From positions 1-7,527 of the forward strand of contig JAUVJB010000146.1 of the NCBI GenBank assembly GCA_030592465.1: a stretch of 7,527 bases of DNA, given 5' to 3'. Of this stretch, positions 5,839-7,527 are shown piece after piece. Numbering within the stretch: position 1 is the first letter of the stretch; the number at the start of each line of letters is the position of its first letter. Made by a program: the position numbers and the translations under genes. Origin of the DNA: Bacteroidota bacterium. Its GTDB lineage: Bacteria; Bacteroidota; Bacteroidia; Bacteroidales; B39-G9. The notes below the pieces were generated by a model that saw only the letters and a program-made list of their open reading frames with translations, did no database searches and had not been told where the DNA came from.

Positions 5839-7191
5839 ATGAAAATTATCAAAAAATTATTTTTAATAATAATTGCAATAGCAATTGTTTCGTGTGTAAA
5901 CAATAATAAAGGAAAATTATCAAAGGTAAAACACCCTGATTGGGCGTACAACAAAAATATTTACGAAGTAAACATTCGTCAATATACTGATAAAGGTAAT
6001 TTTAAAAGTTTTGAAAAACATTTGCTGCGATTAAAAAATATGGGTGTCGATATATTATGGATAATGCCAATTCAACCTATTGGCGTGAAAAACAGAAAAG
6101 GTACATTGGGCAGTTATTATTCAATAAAAGATTATTTGTCGGTTAATCCTGAGTTTGGGACAATGGATGATTTTAAACATTTGGTAAATAAGGCACACGA
6201 ATTAAAAATGTATGTTATTCTTGATTGGGTTGCAAATCATACTTCTTGGGACAATAATTTAATTACCGAGCATCCTGAATGGTACACTCATGATTCATTA
6301 GGCAATATTGTTTCGCCGGTTGAGGATTGGACTGACGTTGCTGATTTGAATTATTATAATAATGAACTGCGAACATACATGATTAATGCTTTAGAATTTT
6401 GGGTTAAACAAGTTGATGTTGATGGTTTTAGATGCGATGTGGCAGGCATGGTACCTACTGATTTCTGGAATGATGCCAGAAAACAATTAGATAAAGTTAA
6501 ACCTGTTTTTATGCTTGCTGAATGGGAATCTCCTGAGCTTCAAAAAAATGCTTTTGATATGACTTACAGCTGGCAGCTGAATGGCTTGATGAATGATATT
6601 GCTAAAAAAAATGAAACGGCTGATAAGCTTGATACATTATTTAAAAAATTAAATGCTGATTATAATAAAAACGACTATTTTATGAATTTTACTTCTAATC
6701 ATGACGAGAATTCATGGAATGGTACTGTGTTTGAACGTCTATGCGGCGGTGCCAAGACTTTTGCCGTATTAACTGCTACTATTCCCGGAATGCCATTAAT
6801 ATACAGCGGTCAGGAAGCTGCCATGAATAAACGATTAAGTTTTTTTGATAAAGATACTATCCAATGGGATGATTATAAATATGCTGATTTTTATAAAACG
6901 TTATTAACTCTGAAAACAAGTAATAAAGCCTTATGGAATGGCAACAAAGGTGGTGATTTGATAAAAGTTAATTCTTCAAACGATAAGGCTGTTTATTCAT
7001 TTGTTAGAGAAAAAGGCGACGATAAAGTTTTTGTAATACTTAATTTGTCAGAAAGCGAGCAAGATGTTACTCTTAAAGGACAAGATTATATTGGTGCTTA
7101 TACAAATATATTTACTAATGAAATCTCTGATTTTAAGGCAAATACAGAATTAAAACTTAAAACTTGGGAATATCTGGTTTTTGCGAAGTGA
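5839..7191 (+). CDS. GH13 alpha-amylase-family lipoprotein
   Basis: This 450-residue enzyme is predicted to cleave alpha-1,4-glucans. Its lipoprotein signal has lipidated C19 in IVSC. The residues after it (VNNNKGK) lack an acidic surface-export signal, so it is probably anchored facing the periplasm. The catalytic barrel starts almost at once (IYEVNIRQYT, from about 41) with no carbohydrate-binding module. Catalytic regions are D129 to H134 (DWVANH), nucleophile D200 (DGFRCD), acid/base E228 (LAEWE) and D289 in TSNHDEN, where the usual NHD is kept. A short beta domain covers about 370-450. It is a compact enzyme, unlike its 790-residue neighbour, and the two are only distantly related within GH13. 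Both face the same way with a 351-base repeat-filled gap, so separate promoters are likely. I would expect it to trim maltodextrins in the periplasm. Exact specificity is inferred. Confidence 0.93.
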   Translation: MKIIKKLFLIIIAIAIVSCVNNNKGKLSKVKHPDWAYNKNIYEVNIRQYTDKGNFKSFEKHLLRLKNMGVDILWIMPIQPIGVKNRKGTLGSYYSIKDYLSVNPEFGTMDDFKHLVNKAHELKMYVILDWVANHTSWDNNLITEHPEWYTHDSLGNIVSPVEDWTDVADLNYYNNELRTYMINALEFWVKQVDVDGFRCDVAGMVPTDFWNDARKQLDKVKPVFMLAEWESPELQKNAFDMTYSWQLNGLMNDIAKKNETADKLDTLFKKLNADYNKNDYFMNFTSNHDENSWNGTVFERLCGGAKTFAVLTATIPGMPLIYSGQEAAMNKRLSFFDKDTIQWDDYKYADFYKTLLTLKTSNKALWNGNKGGDLIKVNSSNDKAVYSFVREKGDDKVFVILNLSESEQDVTLKGQDYIGAYTNIFTNEISDFKANTELKLKTWEYLVFAK

Positions 7192-7265
7192 TTTTTGTGT
7201 AAATAAATTGAACAATAATTTTAAAAACATATAATTTTTATTTTTGGAAATATAAAAAAAATTCA

Positions 7266-7296
7266 CCCCGTTGGATAATTAATATATCCTACGGGG
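7266..7296. terminator. Hairpin downstream of the second amylase gene
   Basis: CCCCGTTGGATA (7266-7277) pairs with TATCCTACGGGG (7285-7296) with one mismatch across a 7-base loop. The stem base is four GC pairs. No T-run follows on the + strand; on the - strand, however, an AT-rich tract with several Ts follows the stem. It lies 75 bases after the amylase stop. It may end or stabilise the amylase transcript, or be an independent intergenic repeat. Confidence 0.45.
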
Positions 7297-7321
7297 TAAA
7301 GAAGAATAAAAGTTTATAAAG

Positions 7322-7366
7322 ACTTCCATTTATATAACGTTTTAGTTGGGATAAATGGAAGTTTTT
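7322..7366 (+). terminator. Probable rho-independent terminator
   Basis: ACTTCCATTTAT (7322-7333) is exactly complementary to ATAAATGGAAGT (7351-7362), and the + strand then reads TTTT (7363-7366), giving five Ts in a row. The loop of 17 bases is long and the stem is AT-rich, so efficiency may be modest. It is the best terminator candidate for the second amylase, 131 bases after its stop codon. The left arm follows an A-rich stretch, so termination in the other direction is possible too. Confidence 0.5.
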
Positions 7367-7383
7367 ATGATTACGTTACATAT

Positions 7384-7527
7384 ATAGTGCTTGAACGAAA
7401 ACTCAATATTTTCGTCATTGCGAGGGAGGTTTACCCTGTGAAATTGCGAAGCAATATTTAGCAGGGAACGACCGAAGCAATCCATTGATTTACAGATTGC
7501 TTCACTTCGTTCTCAATGACGAATAAT
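7384..7527. repeat. Intergenic structured repeat R3 with GTCATTGCGAGG core (runs off window)
   Basis: The left end (7384-7405) reads ATAGTGCTTG-AACGAAAACT-CA, closely matching the ends of R1 and R2. The core starts TTCGTCATTG (7411-7420), with its reverse complement at 7514-7523. Inside, CCCTG (7434-7438) pairs with CAGGG (7462-7466) around ATTGC-GAA-GCAAT (7443-7455), and GAAGCAATC (7474-7482) pairs with GATTGCTTC (7495-7503). A further ACGAAAA/TTTTCGT pair lies at 7395-7415. The GTCATTGCGAGG core is, as I recall, another intergenic repeat common in Bacteroidota. The right terminal sequence would lie beyond the window. No reading frame is supported. Confidence 0.75.

Noticed and set aside
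7192..7527. Small RNA or riboswitch in the region after the second amylase.
   Set aside because: The hairpins are explained by a terminator-like stem and by repeat R3. No known riboswitch or structured RNA motif is recognisable.

Overview
The window is about 30% G+C and looks like a chromosomal segment from a Bacteroidota bacterium, probably a Bacteroidales-type or marine relative. This placement is inferred. It rests on the AT-rich codon use, the protein families present, two lipoproteins with short Bacteroidota-style lipoboxes, the lack of clear Shine-Dalgarno sequences, and intergenic repeats built on GTCATTTCGA and GTCATTGCGAGG cores.

Layout: (1) a possible 3' end of an upstream gene (2-64); (2) a full-length half-size ABC exporter of the MsbA type on + (71-1891); (3) a structured repeat, R1, in the convergent gap (1892-2031); (4) a DUF58/von Willebrand A-like protein on - (2062-2982); (5) a divergent AT-rich intergenic region with a long hairpin (3012-3057); (6) a large multidomain GH13 alpha-amylase-family lipoprotein (3115-5487); (7) a 351-base gap packed with repeats, namely R2, an unpaired half copy of the R2 core, and a pair of TTTCGGATT palindromes; (8) a second, shorter GH13 lipoprotein (5839-7191); (9) a 3' region with two hairpins and a third repeat, R3, cut by the window edge.

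The two GH13 enzymes both appear to be membrane-anchored on the periplasmic side and probably act together on alpha-glucans (starch, glycogen or maltodextrins). No SusC/SusD pair, transporter or regulator for that pathway lies in the window. The ABC exporter and the DUF58 protein look like unrelated housekeeping neighbours.

I found no defence system, CRISPR array, tRNA, rRNA or intact transposase. The most unusual signal is in the intergenic DNA. Three repeats with different internal cores share the same roughly 22-base terminal sequence (close to TTAGTGTTTG-CACGAAAACG-CC). Two of them begin at or inside the stop codon of the upstream gene.
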